From assembly GCA_021464245.1 (NCBI GenBank), contig JADCRB010000010.1, positions 1,816,735 through 1,880,734 of the forward strand: a DNA stretch of 64,000 bases. The letters run 5' to 3'. The DNA comes from Carallia brachiata (taxonomy: Eukaryota > Streptophyta > Magnoliopsida > Malpighiales > Rhizophoraceae). The first letter of the stretch is position 1; each line of letters starts with the position of its first letter. Shown piece after piece: positions 24,116 through 35,544 of this stretch. The notes under the pieces were generated by a model that searched no databases, had not been told where the DNA came from, and saw only the letters and a list, made by a program, of their open reading frames with translations. The translations under genes were made by a program, and so were the position numbers.

Positions 24116-24365
24116 GTACAAAATTTTCTGTCCTATTATATCTTTTTTCTCATGTCAACAAATTTTCTTTTGGTGGCCACTATACTGTTGACTAGATTTT
24201 AGAAGGTTGTTAGAATTATATAAGACGTGATTTGTCACTCTATTCTGTTGCTACTTAATTTGGCTAGAAATAGGGTGTCATTAAATTTAGACCTATCAGC
24301 CTTTGAATTTTTTAGGGAGAAAGACTTTTATTTGATAATTACTGTTTATTTGGTTTGAAAAAAAG

Positions 24366-26262
24366 AGGTATTCAATAAATTTCACATCCCCCATCTAAAG
24401 ACTTGAAATTCGAAGACATTATCATAAAAAAAGAACATATTTTTCTGATAAATTTGGTTGAAAAAATGTTGATCACATAATATACATTTATTGGTACAAT
24501 ATTATACGCATAAATATTGGTTGACTTATCTAGGATTCTAAACAGAGTTGATTGTGTGAGCACACACAGTGAAACATGTAAAAAATACATATTTTATTTA
24601 ATAATATTTAATAATTTATTTATTTTTTTAATTTAATATATTTTTTAAGATACATTAATTTAGATACATCCACTATATTTGTAAAGTACTATTATTAAAA
24701 ATTTTTTACATTCTAAATAATATAAGACGTGCAGAAGGTAGAATCGTACATATTTACCAACTCAAATCTATGGCCGGACATATTTGCATTAGGAGTCCAT
24801 GTTACTATTCTATCGGTGTGTTGACCAGCTGGCTGGCTTCAACATTCTTGGCGCTTGGAGTAATAATATTATACCACATTCAATTAAAAAACAATAGGTT
24901 GAAAATTTACACTTCTTGGTTAACTGTTCTAAGATTATATTGAAGAGTGATAATTGGAAAGGTTTTTATGTGTATTAAAAATTTACATTTCACTCATATA
25001 AAACAGTTTCCTTGTAACTCAAATAGATTTAATAGCTTTTTAGGACATATTCACTTTTTACATTATTATTATTATATTGCCTTTATGTTCTGACATATTT
25101 GGGTAACATCCAACAGTGGATGCAATTGCTAATAGACCACCGACCAGTATGGCTGCATTCTTCGATTGATAAAATGTCAAATTAAGTAGGAAAGATGGCT
25201 AGAACAATGATAGTTTTAGAACAAAAAATCCTAATACATCATTGTACCCTTAGGTCGTCCGTATTCATTTTATTTATTTTATTAGTGTATGTGTATGCCA
25301 TTTGATTTAGTGATTACACACTAAATAATAAAAACATTAAACCTGAATTTCTTTTTTAATTATTAGCAGATGGGAAGAAACAACGATAGTCAGTCGACCC
25401 AAGATAATTCAAGTAAGTTATTGAAGGCTGTGTGGAATAAAAAAATAACTCATATTTTTTGTGATGTATGTGTCAGAGCTATTGAAAAAGGTTTTAGACC
25501 TGGAACTCATTTTGATAAGCAAGGATGGACTTTTGTTGTTCAAGAGTTTCAAAAAAATAGTGATTGTAAGTATGACAAACATCAATTAAAAAATAAGTGG
25601 GATGCACTAAAAAAAGATTGGAAGCAGTGGAAGGAATTACTTGGGAGAGCGACTGGATTAGGATGGGATCCGGTGAAAGAAACCATCATTGCATCCGAAG
25701 AATGGTGGGAAGAGCAGATTAAGGTTATTTTAATCTTATTTTCCTTTACAAATTTTTTTTTCTAAGGTTTATTATACTAACAATTAATACTCGTAATTGT
25801 ATGTTAATGTAGGTTAATTCAGCTATCAAAAACTTTCGACAAGCTGGTATTGAACCAGAACTTCAAAGAAAATTAGATGTCATGTTTGGAGATACTGTGG
25901 CAACTGGAGAATATGCTGATGCACCTTCATCAATTGCTTTAGGGAATAATAGCAATATTGAGGCTGAGTATTTTACTCAAGGCAACAATGATGCATTTGA
26001 AGTTGGTGATGATTTCGATGGAGAACCTAGCTTTGTTGATTCTATAGATATTTTATTTAGAGGTTCTAATGAACAAGAGGGGAATGAAAATATTGGCACG
26101 AATGATGCATCAAGAAGAAAGGAAACTAATAAAAAAAGAGCTGCAAATTCAAATTTTTATTTGAAAAAAGGTTCTAAAGGGAACGATACGAAACGACTAT
26201 CTAGAGAATCAGTTACTTGAATTTCAAGTCTTTAGATGGGGGATGTGAAATTTGAATTATAT
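24366..26262 (+). mobile_element. PIF/Harbinger-like element lacking a transposase
   Basis: Terminal inverted repeats are very clear: AAATTTCACATCCCCCATCT and the following bases at 24378-24412 recur as exact reverse complement at 26219-26253. The match is about 35 bp and extends outward, less perfectly, to GGTAT...ATACC. Start GGTATTCAA, a SANT-like second gene and TIR style fit PIF/Harbinger. No 3-bp TTA/TAA duplication could be confirmed. The first kilobase inside has no transposase-like frame, so the copy is non-autonomous and keeps only the Myb-like gene. Confidence 0.75.
25370..26220 (+). CDS. Myb/SANT-like DNA-binding protein of a Harbinger-type element
   Basis: Exon 1 (25370 to about 25722) encodes a Myb/SANT-like domain of the plant transposon type. 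Residues about 20-115 include the WNKKITHIFCDVCVRAIEKG opening, the middle block W(T)FVVQEFQKNS, KNKWDALKKDWKQWKELLGR and ATGLGWDP(V)K. After an intron (GTTATT or a nearby donor to TTAATGTAG at about 25811), exon 2 from about 25812 continues NSAIKNFRQAGIEPELQ, then an acidic stretch and a basic tail, stopping at 26220 within the right TIR. Such proteins partner the Harbinger transposase in binding element ends. The C-terminus appears cut short because the element end supplies the stop. Expression is unknown. Confidence 0.65.
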
Positions 26263-26803
26263 ACCTAAGGAAACATAACGTCACCCATGGCCTCTTCACT
26301 ACTTGATATATCTCTTTTTATTGTCTGCCTACATTTTTATCGTCGACCCTGCTGCGTCCACTGTCATTCGCATTCTTCTCCGGCTGTTCTGGTTGCTTGG
26401 ATGCTTTTGGCTTTTGTCTTTTGAGATGGGTGTCATTTGTCTGTACAGATTTATTTTGTGTAGTATGTAGTGTAGTAGGTTGGGAAATTATTGTCGGATG
26501 TACTTGATCGATCTCTGTCAGAAGTTCGCCAGAGTGCAGTAAGTGTTGCTATCTACAGCTTGGTCTAATTAGATTAGATCTATCTGAGACTTTAGTTTTA
26601 GATAAGTTTAATTATAGACTGATGGTTTTGTTTTAACGGATTTTGTATCCTGTTAGTGAATGGACATTTCGACCTAATTTGCTCGGTCATTTGGGTCGTG
26701 TTGTACTCTTATTTTGTGTAGATTCTTACAACACTTTTATGTTAGATTTATGTACGAGTTCGTATTTTATTAATGCAATAACTTCTTATTGATTAAAAAA
26801 AAG
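26263..26803 (+). mobile_element. probable 3' end of a LINE
   Basis: Non-coding sequence ending TTTATTAATGCAATAACTTC and a short A-run at about 26795-26803 is typical of plant LINE 3' tails. No RT remains and no target duplication could be matched, so this is only probable. It abuts the right TIR of the Harbinger-like element. Confidence 0.4.
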
Positions 26804-28059
26804 ACATTTAACGGTTTATTCGTTTCTTTTTAATTCAGTATGTGTTTTATAATCCAACGGTTCATATTACTATATGTCCATCGTGTGCCTCATTTGGTGT
26901 TGCCATAAAGAATTACTTAAACTAATTCTATTATTTATTTTTATATTTATTTTTTTCTATTACACATGCATAAGCATAAAAATATTTTCATTATATTTAA
27001 TTGAAGTGATTTTATTACTAGACGTTCGCTACTCATGGGTGGGAATTCATCATCTCCATAGATGATAAGTGTAAGTGTCTTTGTCTTTACTTAATGCAGA
27101 TTTTATGTGGCAACAATTAAAATTTCAATGCATTTGTGGATGTGGATAAATGAAAACTGGTAGCATAGATAATTTGGGAAAAATCTAATTCTAAAGTTTA
27201 GGTTAATTCTTTTTTGTGATTTTGTTACTCTTAATTTTTGAGTAACTTGGTTCATAAGTTTATTACTTCTTATTTTTCCTTTTGGGGTATAGATCTAAAG
27301 AGCACTTGCTTGTCTATATAATTACATTAGTAATTTTCAATGTAATATCAGCCAATGTACAATTCGTTTTTATTTCTACCAATTGAGTAAGCCTATGATT
27401 GGTGGTTGTTTGTGTTTCCCTAATAATTGATAAAGATTTTGCTTCCAGTTTTTTTTATAATTTTTTCAAATGTTATTATTCTTTGATGTTGTATGGCTGA
27501 TTAGAAGCGAAGGACGTCAATCATTCTTAGTGGATACGCTAAATTTGAAGGCCAAAAATATTAGGTAGGTTAATTTAAAGATTCCACCTTCTCAAAGAAT
27601 TCAATTCCTAAATTCATATTCTTTTGCATATCAACTTTATCAATCTATAGTATTAGTTCAGATTAACTATGTATATACGAGTTTTATTTTGCTATGTTGG
27701 AATATAATGAGTATTTTAAAAAAACTTGAATCTCATATGGAAAAGAGAAGTCAAGTATTGATTAATAAGAGAGTATAAATAGAGAGTAGAATCTTACATA
27801 GAAAAAAGAAGTTAAATTTTATTTGTTTATAAATTAACATCTTTCTTATACTTTATAAAATAAAAACCCATAAAAAATCACGTGCAACCCAGGTCTATGT
27901 CCGATATAAGTGGATCCACGCAACCCTACGCGGTGGACCGACTATCCCCAAGCCCATTCTTTTGAGACCACTCAATTTTTTGGGTCAAGCTAATTATTTT
28001 TGACTAACTATTTTCGTTTGTTAGAGAATGGTTACATAATGTTGGAAATAGATTAGGTA
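26804..28059. other. intergenic, AT-rich
   Basis: No gene recognised. A locally GC-richer patch at about 27880-27960 has no tRNA fold that I could establish. Confidence 0.35.
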
Positions 28060-28571
28060 CAACTGTCTTTTTCAGCAACTGTCTTTTTCAGGGCTCAAAA
28101 TTTGCAACTTTAGCCCCTTTAGAGAATGCACCTGAATTGCTTGTGATGAACTGTAAGTCTGACAACATGCATAACCTCTTTTCATTTTTATTTAAATTTT
28201 CTCAACATCTGGTTCCACATTTTTTATTGGATGGGTGACACATTGATGATGTTTTTACACCAAATTGCAGTTTTCAAAGAGCCTAATTATGGCTGTGGTG
28301 ATTTGATTTTTTCGTCACACAAAATTTTTACCATAGTTTTTGTGCACCTATCACAAGTACAACACAGTAAGGTAAATACAATACCCATCCATAGAATTCA
28401 ATATTCTATGTTGATCTTTATGAGTTTTCCAATTTTTATAATACAAAGTCTAAATAACCTTTTTAAATGATATGGATGAGTACTAGAAATGATGCGGACT
28501 CAAATATAATTAGCCAAAAACAGCTCAATCAACAATTTGCATAATAAAGTCAAAATATAAGAGCTAGAGAG

Positions 28572-28602
<31 letters not shown>

Positions 28603-29745
28603 CAAACTTTGCAATCTGTAGTGGTTTGGTTCTTTGTTGAACCAACATCCACTTTCAAGAGCCTCTTATTGCAACTCTCTATCCACTATAAGATTTTTTT
28701 GAATGGCTAAGAATGATGACCATATGGGTTGTGTATGCTCCATGCATAAGGGATTATTAGCTTGTGCATTTTGCTAATTTATGGACTTAATGTTCCACCC
28801 TTTGGCATAAATTTGACTTATTCCTGTAAGTGTATTAGGTAGTTTGCTTGGTTACATGCCATCATTCAAAGCTTGCTTATTATAGCATCTCACAAATATT
28901 ACACAATTGATGTGGTTGTTGCATGGTAAAAAGAGCTCTTCTACTTATTATAACTCTAGGGGAGTTTATTGTCAATTGACTTTAAAGAAGTCTTAATTGT
29001 TTATGTAGGTACACTGTAAATTTGTTAGTGTTCTTCATCAACAAGAAATTGCCAAGTCAGCTTTTTGTGATGGTTTTTTTTTTTTTCACTTTCATTTTAA
29101 CAAAAGACTCATGGTTCTTCTCATTGTATACATGTTAAGGTAACTTGTGGATTATTAGAACTATGTCTATCTCTTCACTTAACAAGGATAGTCTTGGACA
29201 TGTGGATAATAGAAGGATGTTTTTATATTCAGTCAATTCAACTTTATTCTAATTCATCTTAGGAATATATTCAAACAAAAATTGGAAAGCAAATTCAATC
29301 TTGATTTACAGACTTTAGATAATTGTCAAAATAATATAGCATGTAGTTTGGTGTCAAATGTGGTCTAAATTAGATCACATTACGCAAAGTTTCATGTATG
29401 TGGATCGTGAAATTTTATTTGCTTTCAGCTAGGATTGACAGATATAATTGCTTCAGAGATTGACTTATACTGACAATAGTGGATGAGTAACAAACTACAA
29501 TATTTTTTACAGGTTACCTGAACGATTAGCTGGACTACCGTCTCTGCCACTACTAGCTCTAAGTAAAGATAAGAATGGCAAGAACAAAGAAGAGCATGAG
29601 AAATTTCTAATTGTGATTTCCATCCACACTGCAAATAGAGTCTATGGACAAGTGAAGGTTCCTTGCCAGCACGTTGCCTTTTTTGCTTGCCAGTTACATG
29701 AACAGATATGGTCGCAAAATGGTTGAAGATACATGAAGATACAAT
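28060..29745 (+). repeat. left arm of a large inverted duplication around TIM10
   Basis: About 1.69 kb that recurs in reverse orientation at 35545-37215, at roughly 80% identity by eye. Shared landmarks include AACTGTCTTTTTCAG at the outer edge, the GA/CT microsatellite (28568-28603 against 36684-36708), and GATAAGAATGGCAAG and GGTTGAAGATACATGAAG at the inner edge. It holds an exon-like piece after a TTTTTTACAG acceptor at about 29511, with SKDKNGKNKEEHEKFL readable. The source gene is not recognised. Confidence 0.8.
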
Positions 29746-30569
29746 AAATTGCAGAGTAAGTGGGGAGCAAAAGTAAAAACATTAGCAGCCTCACAATCAA
29801 CGTAAAGGGGCATCAAGTTAAAGGTTTAAGATCACAAACAATTAAGAAAGAAAATGAAAAAGACAAATCTTTGCTCTACATTCTTATTCCTTCTCCACTG
29901 AAACCGCTAAACAGTGGAATTCATTGGAGTTGATTTCTCATCCTTTTTTTTTCCCCCGCCCTTTTCTTGTTCTTTTTCTTGGGAAAATATGTAGAAAAGA
30001 AGGGAATTTTTGAAATTCGGGACTTCAACTGCAAGGAGGATATGATTTGGAGTGGTACAAAATCTTAATTCAAATTCTGAAAATTCAAATTCCTGATTTT
30101 TTTTTTGCAAAAAATATAATTATTAAAATTTGTGAATGTTTTGTTGGTGAAGCCAGGGCAGTTGAGAAAATTTATGGACCGGTATAACTGAATATATTTT
30201 TTGTTAACAATTGCAGAATTAATCCCAAAACTTATAAGCAATTTTTTTTTTCTTTTACTTATGTGAACAAAAGTAATTAAAATATTATTTGAATTGAGTA
30301 GAAAGTTGTGAGAAAAAAATAATAAATTTATAATAATTTTTTTAACCAAAATTTTTTAATTATTTTCTTTTCAAATTATTATCTCAAAAACTAAACAAAC
30401 CTGATGGTGGCTTTATTTATTTATATTTATTTATTTTATTGCCATTTTAAAAATATTTAGAAGTGATATTATTAATTCTTTTTTGAAGAAAATTTGTGAT
30501 TTTCTTTTTTGTATTAAACTGCCCATATACCTGACCATGTTAGCCATGTCTCATTAAAACAAGGCCAAT
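29746..30569. other. intergenic between inverted arm and MITE
   Basis: AT-rich with T-runs; no gene seen. Confidence 0.35.
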
Positions 30570-31003
30570 ATATGAATTTCACCTATTATCTTTTAACTTT
30601 TTAAAAATTTTACTCACAATATTTTTTTATTTTAAATTTTACCCTGAGTGTTTTCTCTGTCAAATTTTTTTTGCCTTTTTTCGTTAGTTGATCGTTAAAT
30701 ATGATACGTGATAGTCCAGTCAGTGATAAATTATCTTATTTATACCTCACATCAGTAATATGTCATCACTTTAAAGTCGATAATCTGTTTCTTATGACTT
30801 TTTTTTAAATCTCTTTCTTTTAATTATATAAAAATATTAAATATATCGCTAATCGAACTACTATATATCACACTTAACAGTCAATTAATAAAAAAAGATA
30901 AAAAAAATTGACGGAGTGAACATTAAAAGTAAAATTTAAAATAAAAAAATATTATAAGTAAAATTCTTAAAAAATTAAAACATAGCAAGAGATATTCATA
31001 GAT
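30570..31003. mobile_element. foldback MITE upstream of TIM10
   Basis: The left arm (TTTTTAAAAATTTTACTCAC, then ATTTTAAATTTTACCC, then TCTGTCAAATTTTTTTTGCC) is mirrored by the right arm (AAATTGACGGAGTGAAC, then AAAATTTAAAATAAAAAAAT, then AGTAAAATTCTTAAAAAATT). The spacer is about 150 bp. It ends about 100 bp before the probable TIM10 TATA box. Confidence 0.7.
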
Positions 31004-31086
31004 TTACCTTAAAACAATAATCCCGTGCATCAGTTTGCGGCAATACATTTGGTTTGTCTACTCTGTCGTTCATGACGGAATAAAAG

Positions 31087-31116
31087 TAGGGTTTATCTAC
31101 CCTGCTCTATATATGC
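31087..31116 (+). promoter_or_regulatory. TIM10 core promoter: telo-box and TATA box
   Basis: TAGGGTTT (31087-31094) is a telo-box, common in promoters of plant genes for translation and organelle biogenesis. TCTATATATGC (31106-31116) is a good TATA box about 30 bp before a plausible start near 31140. The block GTTTRTCTACYCTG occurs twice, at about 31052 and 31091. A 5' UTR intron is likely, ending at a CAG just before the ATG at 31466. Confidence 0.5.
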
Positions 31117-31465
31117 ATACACGCGCACGCCTGCTGATCCTTAGCCCTTTGTCCCCATTTATCAGTCTATTTTCCGGTAGTCTCCCGTGAAAGCGGCGGC
31201 TAAGGTCTTGAATCAGAGCAATCTAACTTCGATCTTGGGCACGTTTTTTTGGTGTTCGCCTTTCTGTCCTGAAACCCTGGTTCTGATACTCATCGCTCCG
31301 GCTTCCTACTTCAATCTCTTAAAACCCCCAGAAACAGTTACGCCGAATTCTTGTCTTCCAGAATAAGATTCAATTAATTGCCGGCAATTCCAGGGTCTCT
31401 GATTACAAAAGTTGCTTCCTTTGTTAGGATTTCTAATTGGGTCTTTATTGTTGGTGCAGGTTCTA

Positions 31466-33258
31466 ATGGCTTCCAGCAACAATACTCTGCCAATACCAGC
31501 AGGTGTGAGCAAAGATCAGGTAGGTTTTTTTTTTTTTTACTGATTTGAGTTCTCTGTTATGGGTTTATTGTGTGTGTTAGAAATCTATTATTGGGTTTAT
31601 GGGTCTTGGAGGAAAGTTCTGGGTTTTTGAGTGGGAATTATTATTGTGAACCAAGTTGAGCTCTGTTGTTGGTGATGGTGCAGGCCTTTGGCATGGCAGA
31701 GGTGGAGATGGAATATAGAGTCGAGTTGTTTAACAGGTAAGGGGTTTTACATATTTAGGATTAATTTTTGATGAAGGTTATGATGATTGTAAGTTGGACT
31801 ATTGTTTACAATAAGATTGCAAGCATTTGGTAGAGTTTTGTGAAGTTTGGAGCTTTATCTGTGTGGTAAGAAGGTAGCGATGGACAAAACTTTGCAGACT
31901 GAATTTTTTGATGCAGCATGGCCTTCTCTTTGGTTCAATTAATTAAGGTGATTTTTTGTGTCCATGCGAAACAGCCCAACAAGTATCTGTCACATTATGA
32001 TAGTAGTGACCAGAAAGATATCAAAGCTTTCTTTTTAATTGAAAATTTTGGAAGTAATGGCTTAAATATTTGTTAGTTTGTGCAAATATCCCTTCCCCTT
32101 GCCCCCAATTATCATATCCATTGTTAGTTTCGCTTAAAGGTTCAATAACCCCAAGTCGATACCCTAAATATGAAAGAATCTGATGAAGGTTAGAGAGTGA
32201 ATATGGAACATAACACAAAATGTAATCGAGATATATATTTATATATATATCTTTTAACGTATCTTAAGAATTATATTGTGATGCTTTCTGAAGTTCCATT
32301 TTTTGTGCTTTGCAGGCTTGTTCATACATGTTTCAGCAAATGTGTTGACAAAAGGTGAAGTTCTATTCTTTTCTTGCTCCAATTTGTGGTCATTTTTTAT
32401 GCAAGGGCTGCAGTATGGAAATGAGTGTACCTTGCTTTTTATTATTTCATTTCAACATCTGTATTTTCCTATCATCTTTGCAGATACAAGGAGAACGAGC
32501 TAAATATGGGTGAAAATAGTTGCATTGACCGCTGTGTTTCAAAGTATTGGCAGGTTGGCCATTGACTTTTCCTCAATATTTACTTGGATAGCTATAGCAT
32601 GCAATATGTAGAGCAATCCTTCTATCTGCATTGAGTGCAAAGAGTTGGAATATAGATTTTGTATGTTTTGCCATCGTAATTGGACAATTTTTTCTGATTC
32701 TGTGTGATGTATGCAGTTGCTTTGAGAATATATTGACATTTGTAGCCACTTTTTATTTAAAAAAAAAGTATTATTTTTTTTTTTAATTTTGTTCACTTTG
32801 TAGTGACATAGTGAATTTTTAAAGCTAGAAACAATGTAAAAGGAAATTTCATTTATAAGCAAGTCTTTTTTTTTTTTTTTTTTCATGATTTTCTAGGTTC
32901 TTAGTCTAGTTGATCAGATTCTTAGTAACAGCCGAATAGTTCAAATATGAAATTCAGAATAGATGTTTGGATTTTCTTCTTTATCTATCTAGAAAGATAT
33001 TTGCCATACATGGAATATATTCAGAGTAGATATTTGGATTTTCTTCTTTGTTGCTTTGGAAAGTCGCTGCTTGTAGCCACTTGATATTTCTGAAAATATA
33101 TATTAGTTTCAACGGACAATCTTGATCCAGTTTGCAGTTTTGCTTAGTCAACGCTTGAAAAAGGAGGCCTTGTTGTGTAACAAAGCCGTTTTCTCGTGAT
33201 TTTCCAGGTGAATAGCCTAGTTGGTCAGATGCTCAGTAATGGTCAGCGTCCAATGTGA
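31466..33258 (+). CDS. TIM10: mitochondrial import inner membrane translocase subunit TIM10
   Basis: A small Tim chaperone of the intermembrane space. With Tim9 it forms the hexamer that carries hydrophobic precursors to the TIM22 and sorting machineries. Five exons give 88 aa: 31466-31519, 31684-31736, 32316-32354, 32484-32553 and 33208-33258. The twin CX3C motif is intact: CFSKC (41-45) and CIDRC (62-66), which form the two disulfides. The stretches MAEVEMEYRVELFN, KENELNMGENSCIDRC and SKYWQVNSLVGQ match plant Tim10 closely. All junctions are GT/AG and phases agree. Between exons 4 and 5 lies a decayed but open copy of the last exon (32897-32950). The gene sits between two large inverted repeats, and a MITE lies just upstream. 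The coding sequence looks fully functional. Confidence 0.96.
32897..32950 (+). other. duplicated TIM10 last exon (candidate alternative terminal exon)
   Basis: An acceptor (TTTTCTAG) is followed by 17 codons and TGA in the phase required after exon 4. The bases parallel exon 5 at 33208-33258: GATTTTCTAG against GATTTTCCAG, CTAGTTGATCAGAT against CTAGTTGGTCAGAT, CTTAGTAA against CTCAGTAA, and TGAAATTC after both stops. It encodes VLSLVDQILSNSRIVQI instead of VNSLVGQMLSNGQRPM. It could be used instead of exon 5, but transcript evidence is needed. Another duplicated block (AGAATAGATGTTTGGATTTT and AGAGTAGATATTTGGATTTT) follows at 32954 and 33021. Confidence 0.65.
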
Positions 33259-35544
33259 AATTCTGTAGACGTTTCTGGACTCATGGGCTTTGTTCTACCT
33301 GAAAAGACTGGCAATTTCAGCGAGGGAACGGGACTCAAATCATTTATACTTTGTTATATTGTTTGAAACGTATTTGAATCAATGACAGTTAAATCTACCA
33401 TGGCTTTCAAGTTACTCGGAATAAGATTTTTGACCTATTTCTTGATGTATTATTTATTCGAGCATGAAAACAAGAGCCATCTTTTTGTCTAATTAGAATT
33501 GGCTTTGATTATTTGTTTCCCTATTATTTGTAGTCTAGTGGAGAATCAGTAACCAATACAATGCCAGGAATAAGAAATGAAACTACTTTGTTGTAAATGA
33601 GACCTACGATATGAACATTGCCTTAAACAGCCACACAAGTTTACCAATTCTAAGCGGCTTTTGATTTTGTATAAAATGATTTGCTAACGTTGCGTTATAA
33701 AATGTTTTGAAGGAAACCCCATTACTTTCTCATGCACCTCTAAACGGGCATAAGGTTTAAGCAGGTGGAGATCAAGAAATAATCGTCGTCAAAGCAAACA
33801 TTCCTAAAATATATAAACATTTAAGTTAATCACGTGATTTTGTATAAACTCAGATGCCAAGAAGGTTAGAAATTAACATGGATAGAAGCCCAAATGACTT
33901 GAAATTCCTTAAAACCATGTGGAGTAAATCTTGAACTATCAAAAAGCTACACTATTACATTTACAAATACTCCAATTAAGAGGGAACTAAATTCAAATAT
34001 AGTGCGAGAGAAGAGAAAAAGAGCGACATAAGCTGACTTAAAAGTATTTGTTTAGGAAGGATATTAAATTTGTGACTAATATTTCATTATTTCTGTTGCA
34101 CTTGTTATTGGAGCGAGTACATATAACAAAGAATCATTGACTAAAAAACTTTGGCCAAGCGGAACTAAGGACACTAATCTTAATAATCACTCGGATTTTT
34201 TTCACAAGTGAAACAAATTTCAAGCCTAGCATTCAAATTTCAATGCAAATCAGCTGCAACCGGGGGGGCCGTATTTGCCTTTTGTTTGAAATATTAGAAG
34301 CAGCCCCAAAATGTCTATCAATGAGCGAGTGAAGTTAATATGACATTAGTGTAACATACCTTAGCATCAGTACCCAGAGATTATATAATAATGAGGCAAG
34401 GACTGGTGAAAGTATTTTTTGTGTTTAGCAAGACAAGCATCAAATGATGAAGAAACTATTGAACACAAGGCTAGTCCCATGACCTGCTTTTCTAGCTCTA
34501 TTGACTCAAGTTACACTTCTGATCAAGCCATCAGCTGGTCCATGCAATAGAAACCTAGTCCCACACCCAGTGGCCTCCAGCCTGCAAACATTGGTGAGTA
34601 AGCCCACATGGGTAGAAAGTTTTGTAGTTGATCTTGCAGGCTTTTACACTACACCAAAAGACCCTAGGAAGTTCTTGAAGAAACAAGGATCCAATCCTTT
34701 TCAATAGACTTGACATGGGTAAAACATGACAAAGTAGAACTTCAACTTCTGTGCAACAAAAGCTAAAAGCCGAAAAGGAAAAAATACAGTCCCATTTCTA
34801 AATAGAGTAGGGGAGGATGTGATGCAACGAGGTCTGTACTCTAATCAGTTGTCAAATCTATATACATCTTCAAAATTGAGTCTTGATACCATACAGTTTC
34901 TTCTCCTTTATTATCTATGATATGATATCACATTTCATTCTCTCATGAAAGAGTAACTTGCAAAAAAAACTTTCTACAGTAACAATGTTGATCTTAGGGC
35001 ATGTGAGCAACACAAACAGCAAAGCATTATTCTATTGCATGATTGACTCATACCAAGTTGCCTGATCATCGTCTTCTTATTGTTAAGCATACATAAAAAA
35101 TAGAGGATCGTGCAGTGCCTAACACCCATTGTATGCCCCCCTATTTCAGGGGATAGCCTGCTTGGAGCGGCAGACTGTAAAAAATATATATATATAAATT
35201 AAAAAAAGGGCCAATTAGGGATTGCATGGCTTTCTCGTGTATGGGAACCACGCGTCCTTGTAAACAAGCCCTTAAGCATATTCTCCCAGCAATCAAGAAT
35301 TTGCATCTCAACAAGATCACACATAAAAGGCAAATAACTGCGTAATATCAGGGAATTGTTTCATTCGAAAGGAAAAAGATATTTCATTGCAATGCTAGTA
35401 ACAACATAATGAGGTTCCAAAAGAAATTTTAGAAACATATATCCACGGTAGCATCAGAATAGCTATCTTCAGCTAATCCTGATATCTATTTATACTTAAC
35501 CGCCGACTTATGTTCCTAGCTTGAAGTTGTTAGTCGTTTGTATT
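33259..35544. other. TIM10 3' region and intergenic sequence
   Basis: The TIM10 3' UTR probably ends within a few hundred bases of 33258. Beyond that no gene is recognised. Small frames (for example 34501-34707) show no family features. A short AT microsatellite lies at 35184-35195. Confidence 0.35.

Noticed and set aside
27880..27960. Possible tRNA-like GC-rich patch
   Set aside because: No cloverleaf, no T-loop GGTTCRA in the right place.
28568..28603. GA microsatellite as a possible regulatory array
   Set aside because: A simple repeat that also occurs in the inverted arm (36684-36708); nothing links it to a gene.
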